Shown: positions 21,867 through 29,323 of the stretch, piece by piece | Layout of the letters: each line of letters opens with the position of its first letter | How positions within the stretch are numbered: position 1 is the stretch's first letter | From: a virus | Length of the DNA stretch: 30,488 nt | IMG/VR virus record: IMGVR_UViG_3300033233_000127 | Span: 1-30,488 of that record | Direction: 5' to 3' (one strand) | The notes under the pieces: model-generated | What the model was told of the DNA's origin: nothing | The model's input: the letters and a program-made list of their open reading frames with translations, nothing else | Databases searched by the model: none | Position numbers and translations under genes: made by a program

Positions 21867-23072
21867 TTAAAACATTTCATTTTTCGCCTCTTTACTCCAA
21901 TACTCAATACGCTTCTTTGCAATCTCAACATATTCTTGCTCTTTTTCAATTCCAATAAAGTGTCTCCCATTCAAGACTACTGCAATGGCGGTTGTGCCAG
22001 AGCCTAAAAACGGGTCTAAATAAACTTGATTAGGATTAGGCATTTTGGTTAACTTCACAAGATAGTCCATAAGTTTAATGGGCTTGACGGTGGGGTGGTT
22101 GTTCTTATCTACTCCCGCCTCTCGTTCCGACCTGCTTGCCTTTGCGACATAAAAGAAGCGGGAAGCACCACCTGAATTTGACATTAAATTAGGATTATAA
22201 ACTTCTTTTTGATTACCAAATATTCCACCGAATTTGTTTCTTGTTCTACTCATGGCGTGAGTTTCCGTTATCCCGCTCTGCTCGTCCAACATCTCGGCAC
22301 TCGTCTCATCTAATAAAAGATTGGCTGGGAAGCGACCTTCTTTATACATAGGATAATTATTACCATCAGGAGCAATTGCAACACCTCCATTGTGTTTCCC
22401 TCTGCTTATATTATTTATACCTGTTATACATCTTTTATCTGTTTCTTTTTCTTTATCAATTTTTATCCTTGCCTCATCAATATTCAGTCCCGCCACACCC
22501 CACTTGAGAGCGTTTTCAGCAAAAGTGCCATCCAGAGGCTTCATTGCAAGGATAATAGGCTCGTAGGCAGGTTTAAGTGAAGTGCCATAGTTTTTCCACT
22601 CTGGATATGAATCACCAAGAGCCTTGCCAATATTTAAAGACTTCGGAAAGCCCGAACCGTAAAGCCACATCAATGTATCTCTTATCTCCCAACCTGCGTC
22701 CTCAAGTCCACAAGCCAATCTGTGCCAAGTTCGTGTGCCACCGAAAGCCAGAAGCATAGCCCCAGGCTTGGCTACTCTCAGGACTTCTTTTGCCCATTGC
22801 AAAATAAATTGTTGATAAGGCAATCCCGCTTCATAAGTTGGCGATTGCGATATAGGCGCATTTTCTCTATTCATTGATTTTGATTTATCTTTTTTATTTC
22901 TGCTATCCCAATTATCATTTTTCTTAAATTTATCCCATTCCTTCCCCATAAATTCAAGCCCGTAGGGCGGGTCTGTGATTATAGTATCTATGGAATTATC
23001 AGGTATCTCTTTTAAAACTTCAAGGCTGTCACCTTGAATAACCTTGTCTATAAAATCATCGGGATATTTCAT
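21867..23072 (-). CDS. Site-specific DNA methyltransferase (N6/N4 type)
   Basis: A 401-residue protein with the catalytic DPPYGL motif near residue 32 and the AdoMet-binding motif DPFLGSGTTAIA near residue 350, so the motif order is the beta class. It lies with no restriction enzyme partner, so it probably protects phage DNA from the host or alters regulation. The central region, residues ~100-280, likely recognises DNA. The start at 23072 overlaps the upstream stop as ATGA; ATG is preceded by GGGGTGGGCAA. The recognition sequence is not predictable. Confidence 0.85.
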   Translation of the reverse strand: MKYPDDFIDKVIQGDSLEVLKEIPDNSIDTIITDPPYGLEFMGKEWDKFKKNDNWDSRNKKDKSKSMNRENAPISQSPTYEAGLPYQQFILQWAKEVLRVAKPGAMLLAFGGTRTWHRLACGLEDAGWEIRDTLMWLYGSGFPKSLNIGKALGDSYPEWKNYGTSLKPAYEPIILAMKPLDGTFAENALKWGVAGLNIDEARIKIDKEKETDKRCITGINNISRGKHNGGVAIAPDGNNYPMYKEGRFPANLLLDETSAEMLDEQSGITETHAMSRTRNKFGGIFGNQKEVYNPNLMSNSGGASRFFYVAKASRSEREAGVDKNNHPTVKPIKLMDYLVKLTKMPNPNQVYLDPFLGSGTTAIAVVLNGRHFIGIEKEQEYVEIAKKRIEYWSKEAKNEMF

Positions 23073-23296
23073 TTTGCCCACCCCACCAGCCAAACCGATA
23101 AAATAGCAAACCCGATAATAGTTATAAAAGCAATAATGTTTGCAAATACAACCAAGGCTTTTAGAGGAGTTTCGACATTACAATTTCGCCCCAATACTTT
23201 TTTACCATCAGATAAACCCCAGAAAAATATTGCTACTAATATGCCCCAAATACAAAAGAGAAGTATTGCAAGAAAGACTTTGCCTAAAAGTGTCAT
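23069..23296 (-). CDS. Two-span membrane protein (75 aa)
   Basis: Two hydrophobic segments (about residues 5-28 and 48-70) are separated by a charged loop with Cys. The start at 23296 has GGGAGGCGAGGG and overlaps the previous stop (ATGA); its stop overlaps the methyltransferase start. This tight coupling suggests a functional part of the operon. No family recognised. Confidence 0.55.
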   Translation of the reverse strand: MTLLGKVFLAILLFCIWGILVAIFFWGLSDGKKVLGRNCNVETPLKALVVFANIIAFITIIGFAILSVWLVGWAK

Positions 23297-23937
23297 CCCT
23301 CGCCTCCCAGTTGCTTTTGTAAATGATAAATCTCGCAAAGCCGTTTAAAAATCTCAAATTCTATGTCGGTGTTCTTCTTAACTAACTCCTCAAAGCGTTC
23401 ATTTTCCTCTCGGTTAATTCTAACTATCATAACCCTTTCGGGATTTTCATAGCCATTCTCAACCAATAAATTGCGATAAGCACTCAATTGATAGACATAT
23501 GAGTCGTATATTCCGCTTCCTGTTTTCCAATCTGCAAGAGTTAGAATGCCATCTATTTTTCCGTAAAAATCCAGCGTCCCGCCGTATCTATATTTTTCAG
23601 ACACAAGCGAAGCCTCGATTAAAATCGGTTCAATTGTTTTATGTTTTTGCCACTCTAAAAAACTTAAAAAACTATTTTCAGCAAGGTCAATAATGTCTTT
23701 TGAATACTCGCTTGTATCAGTTTTTTGAAGTTTCAAGAAGTCAAGTATCATCTGATGTGCTAAACTGCCAGCGTCGGCGGTAGAGTTCTTAATCTTATGA
23801 ATGTCTTGCCCATTGATGCCTTGCTTCCAAGCCCACTCGATAAGTTGAGGCTTGCTTAAAAGTCCGATAACAGTTGTCACGCTTGGAACGATTTCGCCAC
23901 TCTGTAGCGTATAAACTTGATGGATTTTAGTGTTCAT
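23293..23937 (-). CDS. PD-(D/E)XK nuclease (RecB/Cas4-like phage exonuclease)
   Basis: A 214-residue protein with the core of the family: PSVTTVIGLLSKP near the start, AGSLAHQMI (His61), GGTLDFYGKID (Asp123), LADWKTG (Asp136-x-Lys138) and YQLSAYR (about 149-155). The Asp, Asp-x-Lys set is the metal site. Similar phage enzymes act as recombination exonucleases. No adjacent recombinase is seen and the OB-fold-like gene at 27223 is distant. It lies between YopX and the membrane gene. No sign of CRISPR association. Confidence 0.82.
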   Translation of the reverse strand: MNTKIHQVYTLQSGEIVPSVTTVIGLLSKPQLIEWAWKQGINGQDIHKIKNSTADAGSLAHQMILDFLKLQKTDTSEYSKDIIDLAENSFLSFLEWQKHKTIEPILIEASLVSEKYRYGGTLDFYGKIDGILTLADWKTGSGIYDSYVYQLSAYRNLLVENGYENPERVMIVRINREENERFEELVKKNTDIEFEIFKRLCEIYHLQKQLGGEG

Positions 23938-24145
23938 TATTGATCTCCTTTACGATTTCAATAAGTCTTTGAACTGCGTTTCTCTGGTCTAACTTCGGAA
24001 GCCTGACTACGATTTTGTAATCTCCCGAAAGAAGTTGAAAACTCTGATACACCTCAAAACCCTCGTCTTTCAGTTTTTTCTCAAGTTCCTTCGGTGCGTG
24101 GATAAAACCAAAGAAATTGTTTTCGATAAAATAGCCTGTTCTCAT
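23927..24145 (-). CDS. Hypothetical protein, paralogue of the 21104-21376 gene
   Basis: A 72-residue protein with the pattern F-x-HAP-x-x-LE-x-x-LK-x-x-GFE and IVVR, as in its paralogue. Helix and strand lengths match, while the C-terminal tail is shorter. The start has AGGAGATGACAA and overlaps the previous stop; the end overlaps the nuclease start. Function unknown. Confidence 0.55.
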   Translation of the reverse strand: MRTGYFIENNFFGFIHAPKELEKKLKDEGFEVYQSFQLLSGDYKIVVRLPKLDQRNAVQRLIEIVKEINNEH

Positions 24146-24522
24146 TTGTCATCTCCTAAAAGTTCGGGATTTTCGTAAATGTTGCCAATGACTTTGCAAT
24201 AGTCTGTTATTTTTTTGTTTAAAGGAAAGCCATTATCTAAACTAAATCCACCGATGTCGTTATTCCATTTAACAGAGTGCGTAAACTTATACATCGGGTC
24301 ATAAAGAATATCGCCCTCATAGATTTCGTTATAAACACCGTCGTAAAGTCCTGTGAACTGCATAAGTTCAAAGCCTTTAGAAAGCCCCACCTGCGTTCCT
24401 GTTTGCATTACATACCACATCACCAAAGCGGGATTTCCTCTCCTGTCGAAGAAGTCTAATTTGTATACATTTACCATTTTCTTTTCTTCCGTAAGCCACG
24501 CTCTAAACTTTATTCCTCTCAT
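24142..24522 (-). CDS. YopX-family protein
   Basis: A 126-residue protein with family hallmarks: IKFRAW at the start, LMQFTGLYDG, NEIYEGDILYD and CKVIGNIYENPELL at the end. YopX proteins are common in phages of Gram-positive bacteria and their function is unknown. The region before the start carries AACGAAAGGAGA, repeated before the gene at 21073. Confidence 0.85.
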   Translation of the reverse strand: MRGIKFRAWLTEEKKMVNVYKLDFFDRRGNPALVMWYVMQTGTQVGLSKGFELMQFTGLYDGVYNEIYEGDILYDPMYKFTHSVKWNNDIGGFSLDNGFPLNKKITDYCKVIGNIYENPELLGDDK

Positions 24523-24540
24523 TTCTTGTCTCCTTTCGTT

Positions 24541-25788
24541 TTAAAAGTCCTCTTGAAACTTCCCTGATGGAGTTAAAACCATCTTTTTCCAACCGTTGCT
24601 TAAGACTCCAAGCGTTTGATTTTTTGCAACGGCGTAATAAAATTTGTTTATCTCGTCTTTGTCTCTACGGATTAAAACGACTGAAGTTGCGGTTTGTTCT
24701 AATGCTCCTGAGTCTCGAAGTCTTGATAAATCAATCTCGGTTTCGTCTTCTTCTTTGGCTCTATTAAACTGACTTAAAATAACAATACATCGCTTTTTTG
24801 AAAGTCTCCTGAGTTCTCTTGCAATATATTCCATCTCCTCATTACGACTTGAGCGAGTTTTTGTCTTAATGAGTTGAATATAGTCTATGAAAACTACATC
24901 AAAATTATGACTTTCTATCCAGTTTTCGATATCTGATAAATCTGAATATTCTTCTACAAAATAAAAGTTTTTAAACACATCTTGATTTATAATCGCCATT
25001 CCAGCGTCCCACCACTTTTTGTCTTTGAGGTTTATATTCGCAAGTGGCGTCCCCTGAGAAATTTTTGAAAGTTCGTCTCCAAACTCCCAGTTGATTAATC
25101 TTAGAAGTAGTTGTTCTCTCCCGAGTTCCATACTTAAATAGCCAACTTTCGCACCTTGAAAGAGAAATGATAAAGCAAGATTTAATGCGATTTGAGTTTT
25201 GCCTGTTGAAGTTCTCCCAGCAATATAGATATTTTCGCCTCTCATAAACGGTATGAAATAAGTTAACTTTGAAAGATTGTCTGAAGTCCAGCGTTTGGAT
25301 TCAGCAAGTCGTTTGTAATCGTCTTCGGTCAAGGTCTCGCCAAAAGGCTTTTCGGACTCATCTATATATAGACTTGATAATTCAGAGCCGATTTGCCTTA
25401 TAGTATCTAAGTCTCCAGCAAGTGCCGAATCCTGTATTTTTTCACCGAGTTCAAATGCGTGCCTCAGGACTGATTTCTCTTTAACCACTCGTATATAGTA
25501 AGGTAGGTTTATCGAGGTCGGTATCGACATAGCAAGTTGCATCAGATACGATTCGCCACCGACTTCTGCAAGTTTATCTCCAAGTTCGTTTATGACCGAA
25601 ACGATATCGGGTTCAACGTTTTTGAACCACAAACTTTGAATTGCTTTAAAAATTTCTTGATGTTCTGTCCAATAAAAGTCTTGAGGACTTAACTCCTCGC
25701 CACCTTTACCGTAAGCCAAAATGCAACCTAAAATAAATTGCTCCGCTTCGACTGAATACGGTAGCGGTCTAAGTTCAGAAGTAGCCAT
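24541..25788 (-). CDS. dnaB: Replicative DNA helicase, DnaB-like
   Basis: A 415-residue protein of the DnaB family. An N-terminal helical domain (EAEQFILGCIL, VGGESYLMQLAMSIPT) is followed by a RecA-like domain with Walker A GRTSTGKT near residue 191, LSMELGREQL, a Walker B VVFIDYIQLI and LSQFNRA. It unwinds the fork as a hexamer in the replisome, and is loaded by the gene next door. The start at 25788 has GGAGGCAGGTT. The gene overlaps the initiator gene by 14 bases. Confidence 0.9.
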   Translation of the reverse strand: MATSELRPLPYSVEAEQFILGCILAYGKGGEELSPQDFYWTEHQEIFKAIQSLWFKNVEPDIVSVINELGDKLAEVGGESYLMQLAMSIPTSINLPYYIRVVKEKSVLRHAFELGEKIQDSALAGDLDTIRQIGSELSSLYIDESEKPFGETLTEDDYKRLAESKRWTSDNLSKLTYFIPFMRGENIYIAGRTSTGKTQIALNLALSFLFQGAKVGYLSMELGREQLLLRLINWEFGDELSKISQGTPLANINLKDKKWWDAGMAIINQDVFKNFYFVEEYSDLSDIENWIESHNFDVVFIDYIQLIKTKTRSSRNEEMEYIARELRRLSKKRCIVILSQFNRAKEEDETEIDLSRLRDSGALEQTATSVVLIRRDKDEINKFYYAVAKNQTLGVLSNGWKKMVLTPSGKFQEDF

Positions 25789-26734
25789 AACCTGCCTCCT
25801 TTTTGGGTTCGGGCTTTGGTTGAGGTTTTGCATTGCTTGATTTTTCTGATGCCTTACTCAACCAATTGTATATAAACCTTTCATAGTTCTTTTTGCGTCT
25901 TTCAGGATTTGCAGACAGCCATACTTCCATTTTCTTAATTTCGGCTTCCACATCGCAATTAAAAGTTTCTTTCCACTTATTAAGTTTTTCGATAGGTATG
26001 TTTTCAAGTTTGAGAGTTTGCTCGTTAAACATAATCGGTTGCGACTTCGCCACTTTTGAAGGGGGGACACTTAAAAGGGGGGTTATATCTTTTAAATCTT
26101 TTTCATCTTTTAGAGAAGAACCCAAAAAATTATTATTACTTATATTATTTATATCTTTATTCTTACTTCTTATACTTCTTACATTCTTAAGCGTGTCTTG
26201 AGCCTGCGTTTCATCTATATTTGTTTGAGTTATGATTTCCCTTTGATTTACATTTGATTTACCTATATCGTTTTTTTGCTCTAAAATTTTGCTCTCCAAA
26301 TTAGAATTTTCCTTCTGTTCTATGATTGACATATGATTTACCTCTAACCCTGTTTTGCAATTTTCGCTTGACAAATTATTTTGATATTTCTCGTAATTAA
26401 GGACAGTAATGACTTCTCCACGCCATACCTTCCGCCTCTTAATCATTCCTTCCTGTTCTAACCAATTAAGGCAGTTATACCATATGCGATTTGTGATATC
26501 AAACGGCAGGGCTTCATATTCTACGCTTCTGAAATGTGCTTCGCCTTTTTTGTATGAGTTGTTATTTACAAAACTAACCTTTAATAAGATGTATATCCAG
26601 CATACAACCCAACTCGACGGCTTTGTTTCCCAGATTTTGCTTTCGGTGATTTGCCTATAGAGTTTTATCCATCCACCATAAGACTCTTGCGGTTCGTTGA
26701 CTTCATTGACTTCGCTTTGATTGTTGTTATCCAT
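25775..26734 (-). CDS. Replication initiator / helicase loader (DnaD/DnaT-like)
   Basis: A 319-residue protein. Residues ~17-125 hold a winged-helix type domain as in Gram-positive phage replication proteins (GGWIKLYRQI, WVVCWIYILLK, TNRIWYNCLNWLEQEGMI, ITVLNYEKYQNN). A long low-complexity Asn/Ser-rich linker follows. The C-terminal 70 residues (KWKETFNCDVEAEIKKMEVWL, ERRKKNYERFIYNWL) match a loader domain often paired with DnaB. It likely binds the origin and loads the helicase. The start at 26734 is preceded by GGAAGGAAGGCAAGA, which can be sealed by the leader RNA. Confidence 0.78.
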   Translation of the reverse strand: MDNNNQSEVNEVNEPQESYGGWIKLYRQITESKIWETKPSSWVVCWIYILLKVSFVNNNSYKKGEAHFRSVEYEALPFDITNRIWYNCLNWLEQEGMIKRRKVWRGEVITVLNYEKYQNNLSSENCKTGLEVNHMSIIEQKENSNLESKILEQKNDIGKSNVNQREIITQTNIDETQAQDTLKNVRSIRSKNKDINNISNNNFLGSSLKDEKDLKDITPLLSVPPSKVAKSQPIMFNEQTLKLENIPIEKLNKWKETFNCDVEAEIKKMEVWLSANPERRKKNYERFIYNWLSKASEKSSNAKPQPKPEPKKEAGYGYF

Positions 26735-26736
26735 TC

Positions 26737-26799
26737 TTGCCTTCCTTCCTAGGAGTGGGGAAGGGGGAAGGAGGCAAGTCCCAAGCCCTTCCCTCACTC
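26737..26799 (-). promoter_or_regulatory. Leader RNA with competing hairpins covering the initiator RBS
   Basis: The leader from the promoter to the initiator start is GC-rich. GAGTGAGGGAAGGG (26786-26799) pairs with CCCTTCCCCACTC (26753-26765), 13 bp with one bulged A. Alternatively TTGCCTCCTTCC (26766-26777) pairs with GGAAGGAAGGCAA (26737-26749), 12 bp with one bulge, which masks the ribosome site. Both folds are possible but exclusive in part, as in a translational switch. Confidence 0.55.
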
Positions 26800-26807
26800 T
26801 TACTTAT

Positions 26808-26835
26808 ATTATACTCAAGTTTTCTGCAAATCCAA
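26808..26835 (-). promoter_or_regulatory. Promoter-like motif copy A, before the initiator gene
   Basis: TATAAT at 26808-26813 lies in AACTTGAGTATAAT, with TTTG at the far end of the motif (26830). A -35 TTGGAT (26830-26835) sits 16 bases upstream. The same motif occurs before the HNH gene (30.05 kb) and the terminase leader (20.14 kb). Confidence 0.65.
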
Positions 26836-26841
26836 TACCTT

Positions 26842-27042
26842 TTACCTATCATTTTCAAAATTCTTCAAAAATTCCTCTAAGTCTTCCTTTTTAATAAACC
26901 ACTGCCAGCCGATTTTGACGGCCTTTAATTTCCCACGATAGATGTAGTATTTGATTTTTGACTCTCGCATTCCAGTAGTCTTTACGATGTCCGTGATTGA
27001 TAGGTAGTTTGTTAAGTCAATCGTTTCATTTCCCCATTTCAT
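26842..27042 (-). CDS. HTH (MerR/excisionase-like) DNA-binding protein
   Basis: A 66-residue protein with a helix-turn-helix, LSITDIVKTTGM, followed by KIKYYIYRGKLKAVKIG and WFIKKEDLEEFLKN, the helix-wing pattern of excisionase/HTH_17 proteins. No integrase is present, so excision is unlikely; it may regulate early transcription or replication. It lies just before promoter copy A. The start at 27042 (ATG) has AAGGTGAAGAAA; a GTG three codons upstream is possible. Confidence 0.72.
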   Translation of the reverse strand: MKWGNETIDLTNYLSITDIVKTTGMRESKIKYYIYRGKLKAVKIGWQWFIKKEDLEEFLKNFENDR

Positions 27043-27226
27043 TTTCTTCACCTTCTCCTTCTTCTCTTACCACCAACGCCGCACCTAATAATTTTCCGAA
27101 ATTGAGTGCGTAGAATTTTGCAATCTCCTCTACATCTGATGCTGGTATTGTGAGGACGAGTTTTGCCTCGCCCTCTCTGTCGATTTTCAAATTCTCTAAA
27201 GCACAACTAAAAACCACATTCTTCAT
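27026..27226 (-). CDS. Hypothetical early protein (66 aa)
   Basis: A small acidic protein with a beta strand (EAKLVLTIPA), a helix (DVEEIAKFYALNFGKLLGAAL) and an acidic tail. It overlaps both neighbours by a few bases. No family recognised; its layout resembles accessory proteins of DNA replication operons only in position. Confidence 0.5.
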   Translation of the reverse strand: MKNVVFSCALENLKIDREGEAKLVLTIPASDVEEIAKFYALNFGKLLGAALVVREEGEGEENEMGK

Positions 27227-27621
27227 TTTTCACCTCCAATTAAATTCTTGAAAGTCTCGTAAATGAATTGTATCTCCTCAAGCGTCTGTTGTAAAGTTTT
27301 GGTCTCTTTGCTTTTTTCCATAATCGCAATCTCCAAGTCTTTTGCATACGCAAGAATCATTGCGTTTAGGTTTACAACTTTTGAGCCTCCAAATGATTTA
27401 TTTTCTTTTGGGAATTGGATGTAAAACCACTTGCTTGTGTTCCCTTGTGAGTCTGTTGTGTCTTTTTCTCGCACATCAACCTCAATCTCATCTCCAATCT
27501 TCTTATCTTGCATCTTTGTGTCGAAGCAATAATAAGTTACACCGCTTGACTTTACTACCCAATAAGGTCTCCCATCTTGTTTCGCCTTTTTCTCAAGGCT
27601 GTCGATTTTCATTTTAGTCAT
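27223..27621 (-). CDS. OB-fold-like early protein (possible ssDNA-binding)
   Basis: A 132-residue protein. Residues ~18-75 alternate strands typical of an OB fold: PYWVVKSSGVTYYCFD, KIGDEIEVDVREKD, KWFYIQFPKENK. The C-terminal 55 residues are helical. Its place in the replication operon suggests a single-strand DNA-binding role, but the acidic C-terminal tip of true SSB is absent. The start has GGAGGTGCAAA. Confidence 0.5.
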   Translation of the reverse strand: MTKMKIDSLEKKAKQDGRPYWVVKSSGVTYYCFDTKMQDKKIGDEIEVDVREKDTTDSQGNTSKWFYIQFPKENKSFGGSKVVNLNAMILAYAKDLEIAIMEKSKETKTLQQTLEEIQFIYETFKNLIGGEK

Positions 27622-27850
27622 TTTGCACCTCCATGTGCCCTTCTTTTATTAGAATGTTTTTTACTACTTCCAAGGCTTCTTTTAAACTTTCCTTGTGAGT
27701 AAAAGCATAAGCATAAATCCTTCCACCATAATACACCGTCCAGCCACCAGCAATTTTTTCAATCGTTAAATTACAAACATCGCCTTTGACCCTCTTGCCT
27801 TTTACCTCAATTCTCTCTGGTAATTCGTTTAGCAATTCCTCAATTCCCAT
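27614..27850 (-). CDS. Hypothetical early protein (78 aa)
   Basis: A small mixed alpha/beta protein (ELLNELPERIEVKG, VCNLTIEKIAGGWTVYYGG, SLKEALEVVKNIL). The strand-helix layout resembles small phage proteins of unknown function. The start has AGGAGGCGATT. It overlaps the next gene by 8 bases. Confidence 0.5.
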   Translation of the reverse strand: MGIEELLNELPERIEVKGKRVKGDVCNLTIEKIAGGWTVYYGGRIYAYAFTHKESLKEALEVVKNILIKEGHMEVQND

Positions 27851-27879
27851 AATCGCCTCCTGCGTTTAAAGTCCGCCGA

Positions 27880-27978
27880 CTATTTGTTTGGTTTTATAAC
27901 TTCTATAATAAAACTATAGACAATGAATAATATCACTGCCATTTCTAAAACTCTGAGGATAAAGTCTACAAGTCCCAT
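27880..27978 (-). CDS. Tiny single-span membrane protein (32 aa)
   Basis: A very short frame starting at ATG 27978, 10 bases after GGAGG (an ATG at 27987 is also in frame but too close to it). After GLVDFILRVLEM comes a hydrophobic span of about 14 residues and a basic end, KPNK. It overlaps the upstream gene by 13 bases. The following ~29 bases hold only the next ribosome site. Small toxins and holin-like peptides have this shape; the function is unknown. Confidence 0.5.
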   Translation of the reverse strand: MGLVDFILRVLEMAVILFIVYSFIIEVIKPNK

Positions 27979-28415
27979 TGTTTCCATGCCTCCTGCAATA
28001 CCTTATAAATTTCTGATAACATCCTGTCATCGTATGTGCCATCAGGCTTTTTCAAGCCCGCTAACCATAGAATATAATCAGGGATTGTGCCATCCGCCTT
28101 GTAAAGCCCGTATGTGGTTGCTAATTTCCTATTTTCCCAGCTATCATCTACGACCTTTATGTGAGTGTCGTAGATGACTACTGTGAATGAACCTATAACA
28201 TCATAGGTTTTGAATCTTAACAATTCTTCGGAGAAGTATTTTTCTAATACCTCGAACATCTCTGGAATTCCAAACATCCGATAAAGAGCAACGAAGTGTG
28301 TAGCCCCACCTTTTAGCTCCTGATTGATAAAGTATAAATCAGGATAGTCGAAGATTGTGGTGATATCTATCTTTTCGAGGATTTGTTCCGTAATGCTCAT
28401 TTCTTCGTTTTCCAT
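27966..28415 (-). CDS. Hypothetical early protein (149 aa)
   Basis: A soluble, mostly helical protein with conserved-looking segments ILEKIDITTIFDYPDLY and IPDYILWLAGLKKPDG. No motif is recognised. The start has GGAGGCAAAA, just after the terminator-like hairpin. Its end overlaps the tiny membrane gene. Confidence 0.5.
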   Translation of the reverse strand: MENEEMSITEQILEKIDITTIFDYPDLYFINQELKGGATHFVALYRMFGIPEMFEVLEKYFSEELLRFKTYDVIGSFTVVIYDTHIKVVDDSWENRKLATTYGLYKADGTIPDYILWLAGLKKPDGTYDDRMLSEIYKVLQEAWKQWDL

Positions 28416-28428
28416 TTTTGCCTCCTTG

Positions 28429-28466
28429 AAAAATAAATATAGGGCGGAAGCCCTATGCTCCGCCCT
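28429..28466 (-). terminator. Terminator-like hairpin inside early operon
   Basis: AGGGCGGA (28459-28466, at the 3' end of the preceding gene) pairs with TCCGCCCT (28441-28448), an 8-bp perfect stem with a 10-base loop, followed on the transcribed strand by ATATTTATTTTT. Position between two early genes suggests partial termination or processing. Confidence 0.6.
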
Positions 28467-28788
28467 CGTTGATTTCTACTGTAGCACCTAAGAAAATCCA
28501 ATCTGTATCAAGAATGCCCGCACAATCCCAGTCACCTTTCTTTGCTTCTATAATCTTAATGTATCCAGCCTGCTCCAGTTTGCGTAGTGCAGATAAAACC
28601 ACATTAATCTCTGCTGGATGGTATCCTGAATAGACTACGTAGAGTCCATCCTCATCCCATCCAGCGTTCCACCAGACCTCTCCACTGTCGTCTGTGTCTT
28701 CCGACAGGGGGACACCCAACTTCTTACACAAGTCTTCTAAATCCCACAAATCTTTCACTTCCATTACTTCATTCTTTCTTTCTGTCAT
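28453..28788 (-). CDS. Hypothetical early protein (111 aa)
   Basis: An acidic protein with a helix DLWDLEDLCKKLG, a strand WWNAGWDEDGLYVVYSG, then EINVVLSALRKLEQAGYIKII, a winged-helix-like arrangement. No family is recognised. The start has GGAGGCAAAC. Its 3' end forms part of a terminator-like hairpin. Confidence 0.5.
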   Translation of the reverse strand: MTERKNEVMEVKDLWDLEDLCKKLGVPLSEDTDDSGEVWWNAGWDEDGLYVVYSGYHPAEINVVLSALRKLEQAGYIKIIEAKKGDWDCAGILDTDWIFLGATVEINEGGA

Positions 28789-28797
28789 GTTTGCCTC

Positions 28798-29079
28798 CTA
28801 TATTGTTAAATTTTTACTAACGATTACGTAATTAACGATATCCTCTTTGTCCGTGTCCTCGAAAGCAGCTTCAAGAAGTTCTTTAATATTCTCATTTTCT
28901 ATGTTTCCGATAACTTCCTCATATATAAAGTCCGAAATTAAATCTATAAAAGCATTTTTAGCATATTCGAATGTATCTTCGTCGCTACTTCTTTTCGCTT
29001 CCCTCACTGCCTGCCTCCATAAAAGTTCTATAACATCTGAGTCTAACATCTCAACTAATTTTAAAGAGAATCCTGTCAT
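28798..29079 (-). CDS. First early gene: hypothetical acidic protein (93 aa)
   Basis: A helical, strongly acidic protein. It is the first gene after the consensus promoter at 29119-29147. Acidic small proteins at this position often inhibit host factors or mimic DNA, but no motif shows this. The ATG at 29079 has GGAGGCAATGAG. Confidence 0.55.
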   Translation of the reverse strand: MTGFSLKLVEMLDSDVIELLWRQAVREAKRSSDEDTFEYAKNAFIDLISDFIYEEVIGNIENENIKELLEAAFEDTDKEDIVNYVIVSKNLTI

Positions 29080-29118
29080 CTCATTGCCTCCTATCTTTTA
29101 TTTTTTTACTTCTAACAT

Positions 29119-29147
29119 ATTATAATATGCATATTGAAACTTGTCAA
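29119..29147 (-). promoter_or_regulatory. Consensus sigma-70/sigma-A promoter for early operon
   Basis: TTGACA (29142-29147), a 17-base spacer and TATAAT (29119-29124) match the textbook promoter exactly. Transcription would start near 29112, about 33 bases before the first early gene. It is the only perfect consensus found and probably drives immediate early expression. Confidence 0.85.
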
Positions 29148-29323
29148 GAGGGTATACAAAGAATTTTTGAAAAATTTGAATTGTTAAGATGTAATGAATA
29201 TAATAATCATCTTATCGTAATAGACTTTTCTAAAACTTTCTTAACATTCAATATTTTTTGGAATATAGATATTTGCTTGCCTTGTTTAGCAAGTTATTAA
29301 ACGCCGATAAAATAGCGGGTTGC
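29148..29323. other. AT-rich intergenic region upstream of early promoter
   Basis: About 180 bases without a gene. It is AT-rich, with several inverted repeats: AATTTTT-G-AAAAATT just before the promoter, TAAGATG-CATCTTA at 29185-29214, and CTTGC-GCAAG at 29276-29293. These might bind a regulator or form an origin. No iteron array was seen. Confidence 0.4.
29185..29214. repeat. Inverted repeat near early promoter
   Basis: TAAGATG and CATCTTA are 7-bp arms separated by 16 bases. They lie about 40 bases upstream of the -35 box, where an activator or repressor could bind. No known operator was recognised. Confidence 0.45.

Noticed and set aside
21867-23072. Restriction-modification system
   Set aside because: Only the methyltransferase is present. 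The nearby HNH protein is not adjacent and has the look of NinG-type nucleases.
23293-23937. Possible Cas4 of a CRISPR system
   Set aside because: The PD-(D/E)XK core is Cas4-like, but there is no Cas1, Cas2 or repeat array. A phage recombination nuclease is simpler.
26842-27042. Excisionase of a temperate phage
   Set aside because: No integrase, attachment site or repressor was found, so the HTH protein is more likely a regulator. A temperate lifestyle is not supported.
29276-29293. Terminator after the HNH gene
   Set aside because: The CTTGC-GCAAG stem is short and no T run follows on the transcribed strand.
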